Assembly (NCBI GenBank): GCA_003952965.2 | Contig: CM025852.1 | Coordinates: forward strand, 13,679,809 to 13,743,808 | Direction of reading: 5' to 3' | DNA: 64,000 nucleotides | Source of the DNA: Morella rubra | Taxonomy: Eukaryota > Streptophyta > Magnoliopsida > Fagales > Myricaceae | Shown here: positions 48,823 to 58,969 of the stretch, piece after piece | How positions within the stretch are numbered: the stretch's first letter is position 1 | Layout: each line of letters opens with the position of its first letter | Made by a program: the position numbers and the translations under genes | Notes under the pieces: model-generated | The model's database searches: none | Told to the model about the DNA's origin: nothing | The model's input: the letters and a program-made list of their open reading frames with translations, nothing else

Positions 48823-48891
48823 GAACAGATGGTGCTGGCCATTGCTGTTTAGCTAGCTGAGTCTCAAGCTAGGACGAGTGCCTCATGAGCT
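48823..48891 (+). pseudogene. Decayed duplicate of the UIM-like tail in the RING 3' UTR
   Basis: Starting 34 bases after the RING stop, gaacagatggtgctggccat... parallels the end of the CDS, gaacagatgatgctggctat.... In the same reading frame it gives EQMVLAIAV, a stop, then LAESQARTSAS, against [20 protein letters not shown] in the protein. It looks like a tandem copy of the last 60 or so coding bases, now noncoding. Confidence 0.6.
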
Positions 48892-50511
48892 GCATGAGAC
48901 TTGTTCGGGCATCAAGGTAGTGATGATTCTCCTCCCTTTTACGCCTTTTTATACAAATGTGAAAGGAAAACAGATTCTTTTAGTGAATGAATTAATGAAA
49001 AGCTTACTGCTTTGTGCTATTATAAGGACTCATATCGCCGCTCCTTATAACTGCCTCATTCATATGCCACATTTTTGGGGTATTGATGTTACATGATTCA
49101 ACGCATCATACAAGAATCGAACTGATGACGGGGTTGGGAAAACGTAGAACTAGTCCTCGATTTTTAGGTGCTCGTTATTAGTAAAAAGTTCTGCCGTGTG
49201 GTAATGGGAAAATATTTCGACCAAAGCATTAGGTCCCAAGCTTTTTTAAGGGATGACGACTTAGATTTGCTTTTTCAAATTTGGAGGAATAGAAATGTAC
49301 CACCTTATTTAATAAAGAAAAGAAGAGCTCGTGGAGTGTTTTTATTCTTCAGATTTGGAAAAGTAAACATAGGCGGATAGAAGGTCGGGTGGTGCATTTC
49401 TATCCCTTGGATATAAAAAAAAAACAAATCTAAGCCGCTCTTTATATGAGCTTTGGATCCAATGCTTTAGTTTGAATCTTTTCCGAATGTGGTGACTTCG
49501 ACCTGAGTAAATGATGCTTTTACTCATGCTGGTAAAATGTTGTAACGTAATCGGTTTTTTTTTCTTTTTTCTTTTTCGGTGAGCAAGTAGATTGATAAGA
49601 ACAATATACACGGCAGGTTCTAGATACATGGCCCACACGCGAAGCTAATGACTAGTGGCTAGTGCTCAAAGGATCAAACATCTGGTCTGGGTCAATCATG
49701 CTGAAAACTAGCCCAAACAGGGTGATCAAGATAAACACAAATGTGATCATTTTCTTAGTTCTCTTTTTCCTGTGCCGTGCAGTCGGATTTCCTTATCTAA
49801 AGAAAGACTCTAATAGCCAGCCGGGTTGTAGTCCATTTGGTACTACTCAATATTTATTAGCTCCCAAGTGAGAAGTTTAAGTGGATATAATTTGAAATTG
49901 TTTGCGAAAGTAGAGCTTAACCTTAGGCGTAGTGGTTAGACTGATGCTATGGCAATACGCTCACCCAATGAGCTGTATTTATGCTTAAAGAGGATTACTA
50001 TGCTGGTTGTTCCTTTCGACTCATTCTTTAATAGGCACACGATCAGAGCCCCGGGCTTCTCTCACTGCTTTGGATCCAATGCTATTTTACTCCTCGATGG
50101 GGATTCTTTTTACCCTTCCCTCAAAACACTACTTTACTATCAGTCATCCAGGAGTATTTAACCAGGCAAGGTGGTCCTTGCTGATTCACACGAGATTCCA
50201 CACGTGATGCTTTCGGCTACTAAACTCATTCACACGAGATTCCACATGTGATGCTTTCGGCTACTGGACTCTCCCTTTGCTTAGAAAAAAATAAAAAACG
50301 ACCAGATAATAAAACATGTAATGCTTTTGCTGGCCTTTTAGTCCAAATCTAGATAAAACCATCTGCCACCATATTTCCTTCTCACGGAAGATGCAAATAA
50401 GAAATGTTTAGATAGCAAAGTTTGAATGTCCTCCCAGTAATTCCATAGGTGCAGATTGAGATCGAAAACTCCATAAAGTTAACAAACTTGTAGTCTCGTA
50501 TTTAATCCTAC
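48892..50511. other. 3' flank of the RING gene
   Basis: 3' UTR, then intergenic DNA without recognisable genes. At 49923-49950 taggcgtagtggttagac resembles a tRNA box A (possible SINE head), with no clear box B downstream. A short tandem duplication lies at 50184-50267. Confidence 0.45.
50184..50267. repeat. Tandem duplication, about 44-bp unit, two copies
   Basis: The motif attcacacgagattccacac followed by gtgatgctttcggctact occurs twice in a row with one or two differences. Confidence 0.85.
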
Positions 50512-51198
50512 CAGGGACGAAGCCAGGATTTTTCCTTTAGGGAGACCAAATATAGTTTTTGCTTAAATTTTGTATTTTTAACTAGGTGTCGAGATCATCT
50601 TACGTATACTTTGACTAATCTTAAGGCCTTCAAATTATTATTATAATCAAAATGTTACAACGTATTTTAAAACTTAAAAAAAAAATTATAAACTTTAACT
50701 TAAGTGTAAAAGCCAAATTTTCATAAATTATGCTAATTGAACTGGACATTTCTTCAACGAGTAAAAGTCATCAATTATTATATCAGTACTAAAACCTTGT
50801 GCGGCGAATATAATCAAAAGTTTAAAATCTTCGGAATAAATGGCTCATAAGTTATGACAAAGGCATGAAGCAATGTTAAAATCTAGCCAAAATAACATAG
50901 GTACACACAAATAATAGAGCAATACTAATATTTTGTTTAGAAAAAAAAAAAAAGACAATAATAACTAAATGTAACATTTAGAATTCTAACTTTGAAGAGG
51001 AATTTTTTTGTGTGCAAAGCAAAAAGTTTGTTGTATTCCAAGAGTTGAATATGGATTTTGCTATTTTCTATATATGAGACCATTGAGAGAAAATCTGAAT
51101 AATAAGAGTGTAAATAGTGAAAGGTAGAAGTGAGAGAAAGAAAGATGGATTTTAGAAAAGAGGTAGAGAGAAAGAAAAGTAGAAAATATACAATCTAG

Positions 51199-51201
<3 letters not shown>

Positions 51202-51230
<29 letters not shown>
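51202..51230. repeat. (GA)n microsatellite
   Basis: About 14 GA units within the hAT-like element and a wider purine-rich stretch (51110-51310). Confidence 0.9.
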
Positions 51231-51234
<4 letters not shown>

Positions 51235-51492
51235 AAGAATGAGGGAGGGAGGAATTTTAGAAAAAAATGAAGAAAATGAGGAGAGAGAAAAGTAAAAAAG
51301 ACATACTTAGTATTTTTTTTTTCTTTTAAAAATTGCAGGGTTCACTTATAAAGTAGTTATTTCCACTCTCACGTTCTTTATTCCTCTTACGTTTATTTTT
51401 CCAAAATTTTTGGAGGGGCCATTACAAAGATTACTATCAATTTTGCTCTTATATTAAAAAAAATTTGCAAAAGTTTGAAATTTATACATATA

Positions 51493-51503
<11 letters not shown>

Positions 51504-51523
<20 letters not shown>
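51504..51523. repeat. Poly(G) run
   Basis: Twenty consecutive G. Similar homopolymers occur at 8704-8729 (C), 14090-14106 (C) and 57500-57524 (G). Exact lengths are assembly-sensitive. Confidence 0.8.
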
Positions 51524-51524
<1 letters not shown>

Positions 51525-51739
51525 GGGCGGGATATGGCCCTCGCTAGCCCCCTAGTTTCGTCCCTGTGTATAAGGTATTATTACATTATATGTATAAGTT
51601 ACTGTATATTAAATAATATGTTCAAAGTACTATATATAATATATATAAGGTACTATATGTAAATATTTGATTTTGATTAATTTTATTCATTTTTTGTTTT
51701 TAATTAATTTTATAATTTTATTTGATATACTGTTTTCAC

Positions 51740-52320
51740 TGTTTTAATGGTTACATAATGTCTTCCATTCTAACGGTTACAAAAACCCTTCGAACGGTCT
51801 TCAAACGTTTCATTAGCCGTTCGAACAGTCTTCAAATGTTTCATCCAAGAGCAACTGTTCGAACACTACATCTAAGAGCAACCGTTCGAACTTGTTTGAA
51901 CTTTGCATCAAATGTTTTAATGATGGACGGTCTGTTCTAATGGTGGACCATTCAAATTTTCATCAAATTATAAATTCGAACGCAGAGTGAAAGTGTTTGA
52001 ACGGTTTTTTTTGGGACGCAACGAGATTTCGTCCCAAAACATTCCTAATCGTTCTAACGGTCATATGTTTGTTCGAACGGAGTTTTAGGGACCGACAATT
52101 TTTTTCCTAAAAGCCTCTTTTTTGGGACGGCACACAATTTCGTCCCAAGTAATTGACTTTTTTTTTGGACGGAAATTTCCGTCCCAAAAAGAAAAAAATA
52201 TTCGTGAAAAAAAAAATTTTGGGGACTGATTTTAAAATCCGTCCCCAAAGAGTACTTTTTGGGACGGAATTTTTGGAGTCCCAAAAAAATCAGTCCCAAA
52301 ATGTCAAATTTGTTGGAGTG
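51740..52320 (-). mobile_element. CACTA (En/Spm-type) terminal region
   Basis: Read on the minus strand from 52320 the sequence starts CACTCCAACAAATTTG, close to the CACTACAACAAA terminus of plant CACTA elements. It is followed by many inverted and direct subterminal repeats: TTTGGGACGGA-type units (52085-52300) and GTTCGAACGGTC-type units (51790-52080). Dense subterminal repeats are the CACTA transposase binding layout. No transposase and no second terminus were found, so this is an isolated end. Confidence 0.65.
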
Positions 52321-53032
52321 TTGGGTCAAGCTATTGTAAGAAATTTGTCTCAATTCTGCCACATTAATAATATTATTTGTGACACACATATATATATATA
52401 TATGTACAAATTAATTACAATAACTATAATATATGAATAGTTTATGTTAAAAAAAAGGCTCATATGTAAAAGCATTTAAGATGTATATAGCAATATCTAA
52501 CATGTACAATATGCGTTATATGAATGCGCACTTTCGTATAGATTGTAAGTATAAAAACTGAAAAATACATAGTAGACACTAATAATATTTAACCTATGTT
52601 ATATACAGATACCTAAATATATAACTTAGTACTGCTTTCTATATATGATATGTATCTTCTATATATGTATTTAACGGACCTAACAAATGCATACATAAAA
52701 TATGACCATAAATAAAATATTCGATAGGATATAAGATGCACATCTCTATGACTTAAACCTTTGATTTATATCCAACATAAAAACTATCCATTTAAACTTA
52801 CAAATATACACACAATATATATTGTGACATGTCTGTCGCCTCTTTGAAATGTCTTACATGCCTTTTAGAGCATGTAATTGAGGTCTTTAAACCTCCTTGA
52901 TTTAATGAAATTCAAGAGTTGTTATCATAAAAAAAACTCTAGTTGTGACAATGTTATGAGGACTCGTTATACTACTCTTCAGTACTTGTTATACTAGTTT
53001 TTAGTAACCATTTTTAGTGGGGCACAAAAACT

Positions 53033-53097
53033 AACTCTACAAAAAAAAAGGACTTCTAGTGGCGGTCACAAAAACCGCCGCTAAAAAGTACCTTTAG
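53033..53097 (+). repeat. Second CACTA-like terminus with hairpin
   Basis: ctctacaaaaaaaaaggact leads into tagtggcggtcacaaaaacc and gccgctaaaa, forming a GGCGGT...ACCGCC hairpin seen near ends of plant CACTA elements (CACTACAAGAAAA then AGCGGCGG). No matching second end was found. Confidence 0.4.
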
Positions 53098-53718
53098 TAC
53101 AAGATGACTGTCATTGGCTCACTTCAAGACGATGGTTGTTAACCTTGAGGAGTTGACTTAGGACACAGGAGTGGGCTCTCTTTAGAGTCTTATTGCCAAA
53201 AGGGTGCGAGATATAGTGTGATGTTATGTTGTACTGTGACAATGGCTTCATACGATATCATAAGCCCAATTGGAGATTGAATTCTTTTTTGAGTCTATTG
53301 CCGCGAGAGAAAGTTGTCCCATACACTATTTCCTTTGGAAATGTGGGACGGATAAATGCCCGAATCAATCTTGAAGGCGTCCCTTATTAATTTCCTTTAT
53401 TGAAATTGTCGAGATGAGAGACAGAGAAATAATTCTTTAGTAAACGGTAAGACAGAAGAGGAACGACTCTCATCTTTTCTCTTAACTCTCATTATTATGT
53501 CATCCCTTATTCAATTTTTTAGTCCAAAATTATAGGATGGAAGATTAGTATATAGGCATCCCATCCTTCATTTCCTTCTTTTAGTAGGAAAAGCCGGGAC
53601 ATATGAAGGGTAGATTACTCCATGGTGTGGTAAACCCCTTTTCAATTCTTTCCCCCCAAAATCAATATACAAATGCACCATAGTTTTTACAAAGTAATTT
53701 TGATTGCTCAACCTGTTA

Positions 53719-56700
53719 AGGTTTGAGAAGATAGAGTCAAGTAAATGGAGAAAATTGCTATATTGTATTGAAGGTATGTTTACATGGAATAATCTTGCTA
53801 TACAATGTCAAACCATAAATGAAAATATGTCTGTTGGAAACTAATGAAGGAATAAATCTGTTGTAATCATAATACTCCCCCTCAAGTTGGCGCATGACGG
53901 TTTGAAATGCCCAATTTGCTAGATAAACTATGGAATAATTTACGATCCAAAGCTTTGGTAAAAATGTCTGCAAGTTGTATGGAAGTGGGGACATGAGCGA
54001 GACTAATAAGGCCACTCTAAAGCTTTTCACGAACAATGTGACAATCAATCTCGATGTGTTTGGTGCGTTAATGAAAAAATAAATTTTTTGCAATGTGAAA
54101 CACATTTTGGTTGTCACAATAGAGATACATGGATTGAGGATGAGGAATAGTGAGATTGTGGAGCAATGTGCAAAACCAAGTAAGTTCACAAGTGGTAGAT
54201 GTCATGGCACGGTACTTAGCTTCACCAAAGAATGAGATAAAGTAGGTTGTTTCTTGGTGCACGAGGAGATGGGGCTGGTGTCGAGCTGAACAAAGAATCC
54301 CGTGGTGGAGTAGTGAGTAGTAGGATAGCTAATCCAATAGGAGTCTGAATATGTAGAGACTTGCAAAGTATTCTCTGAATATGTAGAGACTTGCAAAGTA
54401 TTCTCAGTAGAATATAAGAGGCCTTGACTAGGGGTAACTTTAAGGTAGCATGAGATGTAAACAGCATCACCATAATGCGGTTGACGAGGAGCGTGCATGA
54501 ATTGATTAAGAATGTTAACAGCAAAAACAATGTTCGGTCGAATGAGTGTGAGATATATGAGGCGACCGAAGAGACGACAACATAGACTGGGGTCCTAGAG
54601 AAGATCGCTAACGTCATCTGTGAGTTTGAGATTTGAGATTTTGTTCCATAGGAGTGTAAGCTGGACGAGTGCCAAGATGACAACTGTCAGTGAGAATGTT
54701 AAGAGCATATTTTTGTTGATTGAGAAAAATGCCAGAGGGAGAGTGAGCAATCTTCAAGCCCAAAAAATATTTCAGAGGACCAAGATCTTTAATGCGGAAG
54801 CGTTGCCCAAGAAAATCTTTGAGATGGCGGATGTGGGAGGGATCATTACCTACCAAAAGAATGTCGTTAACATAGATAAGGATAAAGGTAAAAGAAGAGC
54901 CTTTATAATGATTGAAAAGAGAATTATCAACCTGAGACTGGTGGATCCCAGCAACCAAGAGGATAGAAGAAGTTTTGAAAACCAGTTACGAGAGGTTTGC
55001 TTGAGGCCATAAAGGGATTTTTGCAAGCGGCAAACACAGGACTCTCCCTCATTGCAATAGCTAGGAGGTGGGGTCATGTAAACTTCCTTATTGAGGTCGC
55101 TGTGAAGAAAAAATGCAATGTGGACGTCTAATTGATGGAGTGTCCAATGTTTGGTGGTCGCAACTGCAAGAACACATCTAACAGTGAGAAGTTTAGCAAC
55201 GAGAGCAAAAGTATCGTGATAATCAAGTTCTCTACCTGAGTATAACCCTTAGCTCTAAATGAGCTTTTTAGCGTTCAATGAAACCATTAGCTTGAAGTTT
55301 TGTTTTGAAGACCCATTTAAAGCCAATAGATTTCTTGTCAGGAGGATGATGCTGTAAAGTCCAAGTATGATTAGCTTCAAGTGCGTGGAATTTAGCAACC
55401 ATAGCATCATGCCACTGAGCATGGTGGATGACAATCAAACAAGTGGTGAGATCATCATGTTGAGCTAATGAAGAAAGGAAAGTTATATGATAAGATAAAT
55501 GAGAAGAGAGACAACGAGCCATACCTAAGTGAGGTTGAGTGGAGGTGAAAGCCGAGATGGACGAAGGAAGAGTCAGACAGAGGTAGTCACGAAGGTAGGC
55601 ACGTGTAGCAGTGCGATGTTTGGGTCTAGTAGAGGTAATTGAGATAGGAGGTGGAGGGGAAGAGGATGGGGACAGGGACAGGGAAGGGGTAGGTATAGGG
55701 GAGGAAAGATTGAGAATGGGAAGAGGGAGAACTGGGTCAGAGGAAGGATGAAGTGTGTGATCATGATAAGGAAATATATGTTCTTCAAAGGTTACGTTGC
55801 AAGAAATAAAAGTTTGATGAGTTTCGAGATTATAGACACGATGAGCACTATGGTGACCAAGATAACCAAGGAAAAAACAACATTTAGCACTTGGACAAAA
55901 TTTATCACGATGAGATGAAATAGTATGTGCGTAACATAAGCAACCAAAAATACGAAAGTAAATGTAAGAAGAAGATTTGTTAAAGAGAAGTTCATATGGA
56001 GGTTTATTTTGAAGACGAGGAGAAGGTGTGTGATTAATAAGATAAGTAGCAGGCAAAATGCATTCGCTCCAACAATTAAGAGGAAGATGGGTATGGAAAT
56101 GGAGACGTCGAGCCACATTGAGAAGATGACGATGTTTACGTTCAGCGACACCATTTTGTTATGGGGTCTCTACACCAATCTTTTCATGAAAAATGACATG
56201 ATTATTAAATAATTATTGCATTTTATGAGAAATAAATTCTTGACCATTGTCAGGGTGAATAAATTTGACAAAGTGATTAAATTGTGTATGATTGAGAGCA
56301 AAAAAAAAAAAAAAAAATTGAGACAATTATATGTGTCACATTTAAAATGCGATGGTGTTTGAGTGTTAAAATTTTGGAGTGTATGTGAGTTGGTGAAAAA
56401 GTGAAGATAGTTTATGGACGTGGTGTAAAAGTGAAGAGAGAGAATATTTGAATGAATATTATAATGAAAAAGAATAATTTGATGGGGAGAGAGATATTAT
56501 TTTGTTATTTTTTAATTACGGCCAAAATTTTGAGTGCCAAAATTTTAAATAAACCCATTTGATGTGTGAATAATAATCTACTATAGTTAAAAAATAATGT
56601 GCACTAGAAGAGAAGGTGTGGAATAACCACCCCAAATGTCACAAAAGATGTCATTAAAACAAACCTTGCTTTTATTCAAATTCATTGAAAAAGGTAACCA

Positions 56701-57490
56701 AGTATGTTTAGCATGAGTACAAATATCATAAGGAAAACTAGCAAGAGAAACATTAATAGCACGATGAATGCATTTCACAGAAGGATGACTGAGACGAGCG
56801 TGCCATAAATGAGGAGGTGGAACACGATGGGAATGGAGAGTGGTGACTGAGGAAATTGGTAGTAGTAGAGTCCATCGTAAACCTTGCCCGTTCCAATCAT
56901 CTTCTTCATGGCAAGGTCCTGAAAAACATAAAATTTTGAGAAAAAAATAGCAACTCAATTGAGATCATGAGTAAGTTTACTAATGAATAATAAATTGAAT
57001 TTAAATTGAGGGACAAAAAGAACATTTTTAAGCGTGAAATGAGGGGGTAAATTGACAGTCTTTGATTGTGTAATATAAACAATTTCACCAGTAGGTAATT
57101 TTACATGACAAGGTTGAGGAAGAGAAGCAATATTAGTGAGACTAGATAATTGAGAAACTATATGATCAAATGCTCCAGAATCAATGACCCATTCAACATT
57201 AGAAAATAAGGAAACATAATTGCAAGATACAATATTACCAGCAAAGTTGACCAAAGGAGCGACTGGATTGTTTAGAGTGGTAGTTTTGGAATTTAAGAAT
57301 TCCATAAGTTGGTGAAGTAGGTCACTTGTGAGACCTAATTTTGGGGTGGAGACTTGATGCACTAAAGAAGAGGAGCCCAGGTGGTTGTCGGCAGGTCCAG
57401 CGGGAGCACGAGAGGTGTTCTAACGACCGAGAGAAAATTTGTGAGGACGATAGCACGGCTCTTGCCAGTGTCCATGACGGTGGCAATAGG
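53719..57490 (-). mobile_element. Ty1/copia retrotransposon (broken fossil)
   Basis: Minus-strand copia element. In transcription order: zinc knuckle of gag (CTYCHRHGHWQEPC, about 57480-57430), protease region (WVIDSGAFDHIVSQ, about 57200), GAG-pre-integrase (WHARLSHPSVKC, about 56810-56780), integrase core and C-terminal part (about 56150-55600), reverse transcriptase ([12 protein letters not shown] near 55300; FILIYVNDILLVG near 54860), RNase H (near 54250-54000), then a purine-rich tract (53871-53889) and a short putative 3' LTR (about 53719-53870). The 5' end beyond the knuckle is gone. It has many breaks (on the order of ten) and a MITE inside it, so it is old and dead. Confidence 0.85.
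56350..56560. mobile_element. Tourist-like MITE inside the copia fossil
   Basis: The left end tggtgtttgagtgttaaaat and the reverse complement of the right end (tgggtttatttaaaatttt) are similar, and the interior gtgagttggtgaaaaagtga matches the MITE at 59712-60045. Ends are approximate. Confidence 0.55.
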
Positions 57491-57499
57491 TGCACTTTT

Positions 57500-57524
57500 G
57501 GGGGGGGGGGGGGGGGGGGGGGGG
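57500..57524. repeat. Poly(G) run
   Basis: About 25 consecutive G, exactly at the junction between the copia zinc-knuckle remnant and the hAT-end sequence. Confidence 0.8.
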
Positions 57525-57529
57525 AACAA

Positions 57530-57727
57530 AGATTAAATTAAACAAAACTAGGGGATCTCAAACAACAAACCAAACCCGGTGTCTGGTACCCGGGAACTGG
57601 GAATGGCATAGGGTTTTGTTAAATACCTCAAACCGGAACCGGCACCAGCACCGGTGAAGCCAGGTACCGGCAACTCGGTGCCAGTGCTGGTGCCACCGAA
57701 ATTTTCCGGTGGCACTGAACAGCCCTA
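57530..57727 (-). mobile_element. hAT end, same family as 31519-35567
   Basis: Read on the minus strand from 57727 it starts TAGGGCTGTTCAGTGCCACC, nearly the left end of the younger hAT at 31519 (tagggctgtttagtgccacc), and has the same GC-rich CACCGG subterminal repeats. No transposase and no opposite end are present; it abuts the left arm of the Mutator-like element at 57728. Confidence 0.75.
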
Positions 57728-58950
57728 CTCGACGCAACACTATTAGACTCATTTAAAGGAAAATTTGTACCGCCCAATCGCAACGTGACACGTGTCATTA
57801 AAATCTAAAATAAATAAAGTATAATTTAATACTAAAATTAAAATTTTAAATCTTAAAATCATTAAAAAAAAAAAAAAAGATTCCTTCCCCTCGACCGTGC
57901 GATGGATACTGGGTACTTGTGAAATCCCTTTTGCAGTGTCGGTGTGTCTCAAAATCCTGAAGAAACCAACATGACTGCCCGTCTCTTGCTTGTTTCTGAA
58001 GAGCCTATAATCCTGCTTCTTTCATGCATATACCATAGTGGGGTTGCAGGAGACAACGACCTTGTATGCGCTGAGATACGAAGGTAAAGCCTTCTTGAGA
58101 GCCAGCAAAGACCCAATTGCAAAGTTTGCCAGTTCATTCGGATATTACCCTAACTCCGTTTCTTATGGCTTGCTTTGCTTTAGTAATCTTTATCGTGTGG
58201 CCAAGCCTTTTTGTTCAATCCTGCTAGAAGAGAAGTTTTATTTCTCCCACAGCAAAGGTCCTGCTTACACCTCAAGATCATGAACTGCATATCAAGTTTT
58301 ATGGTGTGAGATTTGACAATGAAACGAATACATACAAAGTTGTTTGTCTTTACTTTTGGCCACCTTACGATGATGGAAACAAATTATTCAGCTTCGCGGC
58401 TTAAGTTTACACTTTGGCAACGGAATCGTGGCAAGACATCTCCTCTGTCCCTCCGTATCTTATGTCAAAATGGCCGGTGTTTGCACATAGAGATGTGCAC
58501 TAGATGGTCGATTGCTTTTACTTGGACGAAAGTGTAGAGGTCCCCCAACCACCCAAGAGCAGTGCCTGGGGTGGAGGAGCCCTCCCTCTGGCCACCAAGT
58601 TCTAGGCGGCCAGGGGTGGAGGGGGGAGGAATCCCTCTTCCACTTCTACAGTGAATAGGTCAGGGTCCCCAAACATTTTTTTTAATTTTAACTATTAATT
58701 ATATTAATTTTTTTTATTTTAGATTTAATTTTTATTTTTTAAAAATGTTTATCTTTTTATTTATTTTAATTACATGTGTCAAATTGTGATTGGGCGGGAT
58801 TAATTTTCTATTAAATGAGTCTAACGGCGTTAGGTCGAGTGAGGTTTTCAACCAAAATGACAAACCCAATGAGCGTTTTTATTTTTATTAAAACCCAGTG
58901 AGTTTTTTTAAAAAGGCACTAAAACCTAGTGAGTGATTTGTAATTTTCCC
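57728..58950 (+). mobile_element. Pack-MULE-like element carrying an F-box-associated fragment
   Basis: The left arm, ctcgacgcaac...ttagactcatttaa...accgcccaatcgcaa..., is an inverted copy of the right arm (reverse complement ctcgacctaac...ttagactcatttaa...cccgcccaatcacaa...) over about 85 bases at roughly three-quarters identity. The right arm continues to gatttgtaattttccc (58950), a typical Mutator-like terminus. The left arm's outer 110 or so bases are missing where the hAT end abuts, so a 9-bp duplication cannot be checked. Between the arms lies an F-box-associated domain fragment (58030-58540). Confidence 0.65.
58030..58540 (+). pseudogene. F-box-associated (FBA) domain gene fragment
   Basis: Translations in neighbouring frames read FYGVRFDNETNTYKVVCLYF, WPPYDDGNKLFSFAA, a stop, then VYTLATESWQDISSVPPYLM, SKWPVFAHRDVH, a stop, MVDCFYLDESVE. 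This is the order of the F-box-associated interaction domain (substrate-binding part of SCF ubiquitin ligases). The F-box itself is absent and the frame is broken. Its base composition is richer in GC than the arms around it. Confidence 0.75.
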
Positions 58951-58969
58951 TTTGTTTTAGCATGATTAT

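Larger units (their letters stand above)
50512..51566. mobile_element. hAT-like noncoding element (1.05 kb)
   Basis: The left end is cagggacgaagccagg and the reverse complement of the right end is cagggacgaaactagg, matching terminal inverted repeats that resemble those of the hAT element at 19442-20965. The interior has no transposase, a (GA)n tract (51202-51230) and a 20-base G run (51504-51523). The 8-bp flanks do not match (aatcctac versus tgtataag), so the duplication has decayed or the ends have shifted. Confidence 0.6.

Noticed and set aside
49915-50000. tRNA-like box A (taggcgtagtggttagac)
   Set aside because: No convincing box B or cloverleaf; not called as tRNA or SINE.
50184-50267. 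Considered as a CRISPR-like or satellite array
   Set aside because: Only two tandem copies and plant nuclear context; a simple local duplication.
54620-55012. 130-codon + strand open frame
   Set aside because: Antisense to the reverse-transcriptase region of the copia fossil.
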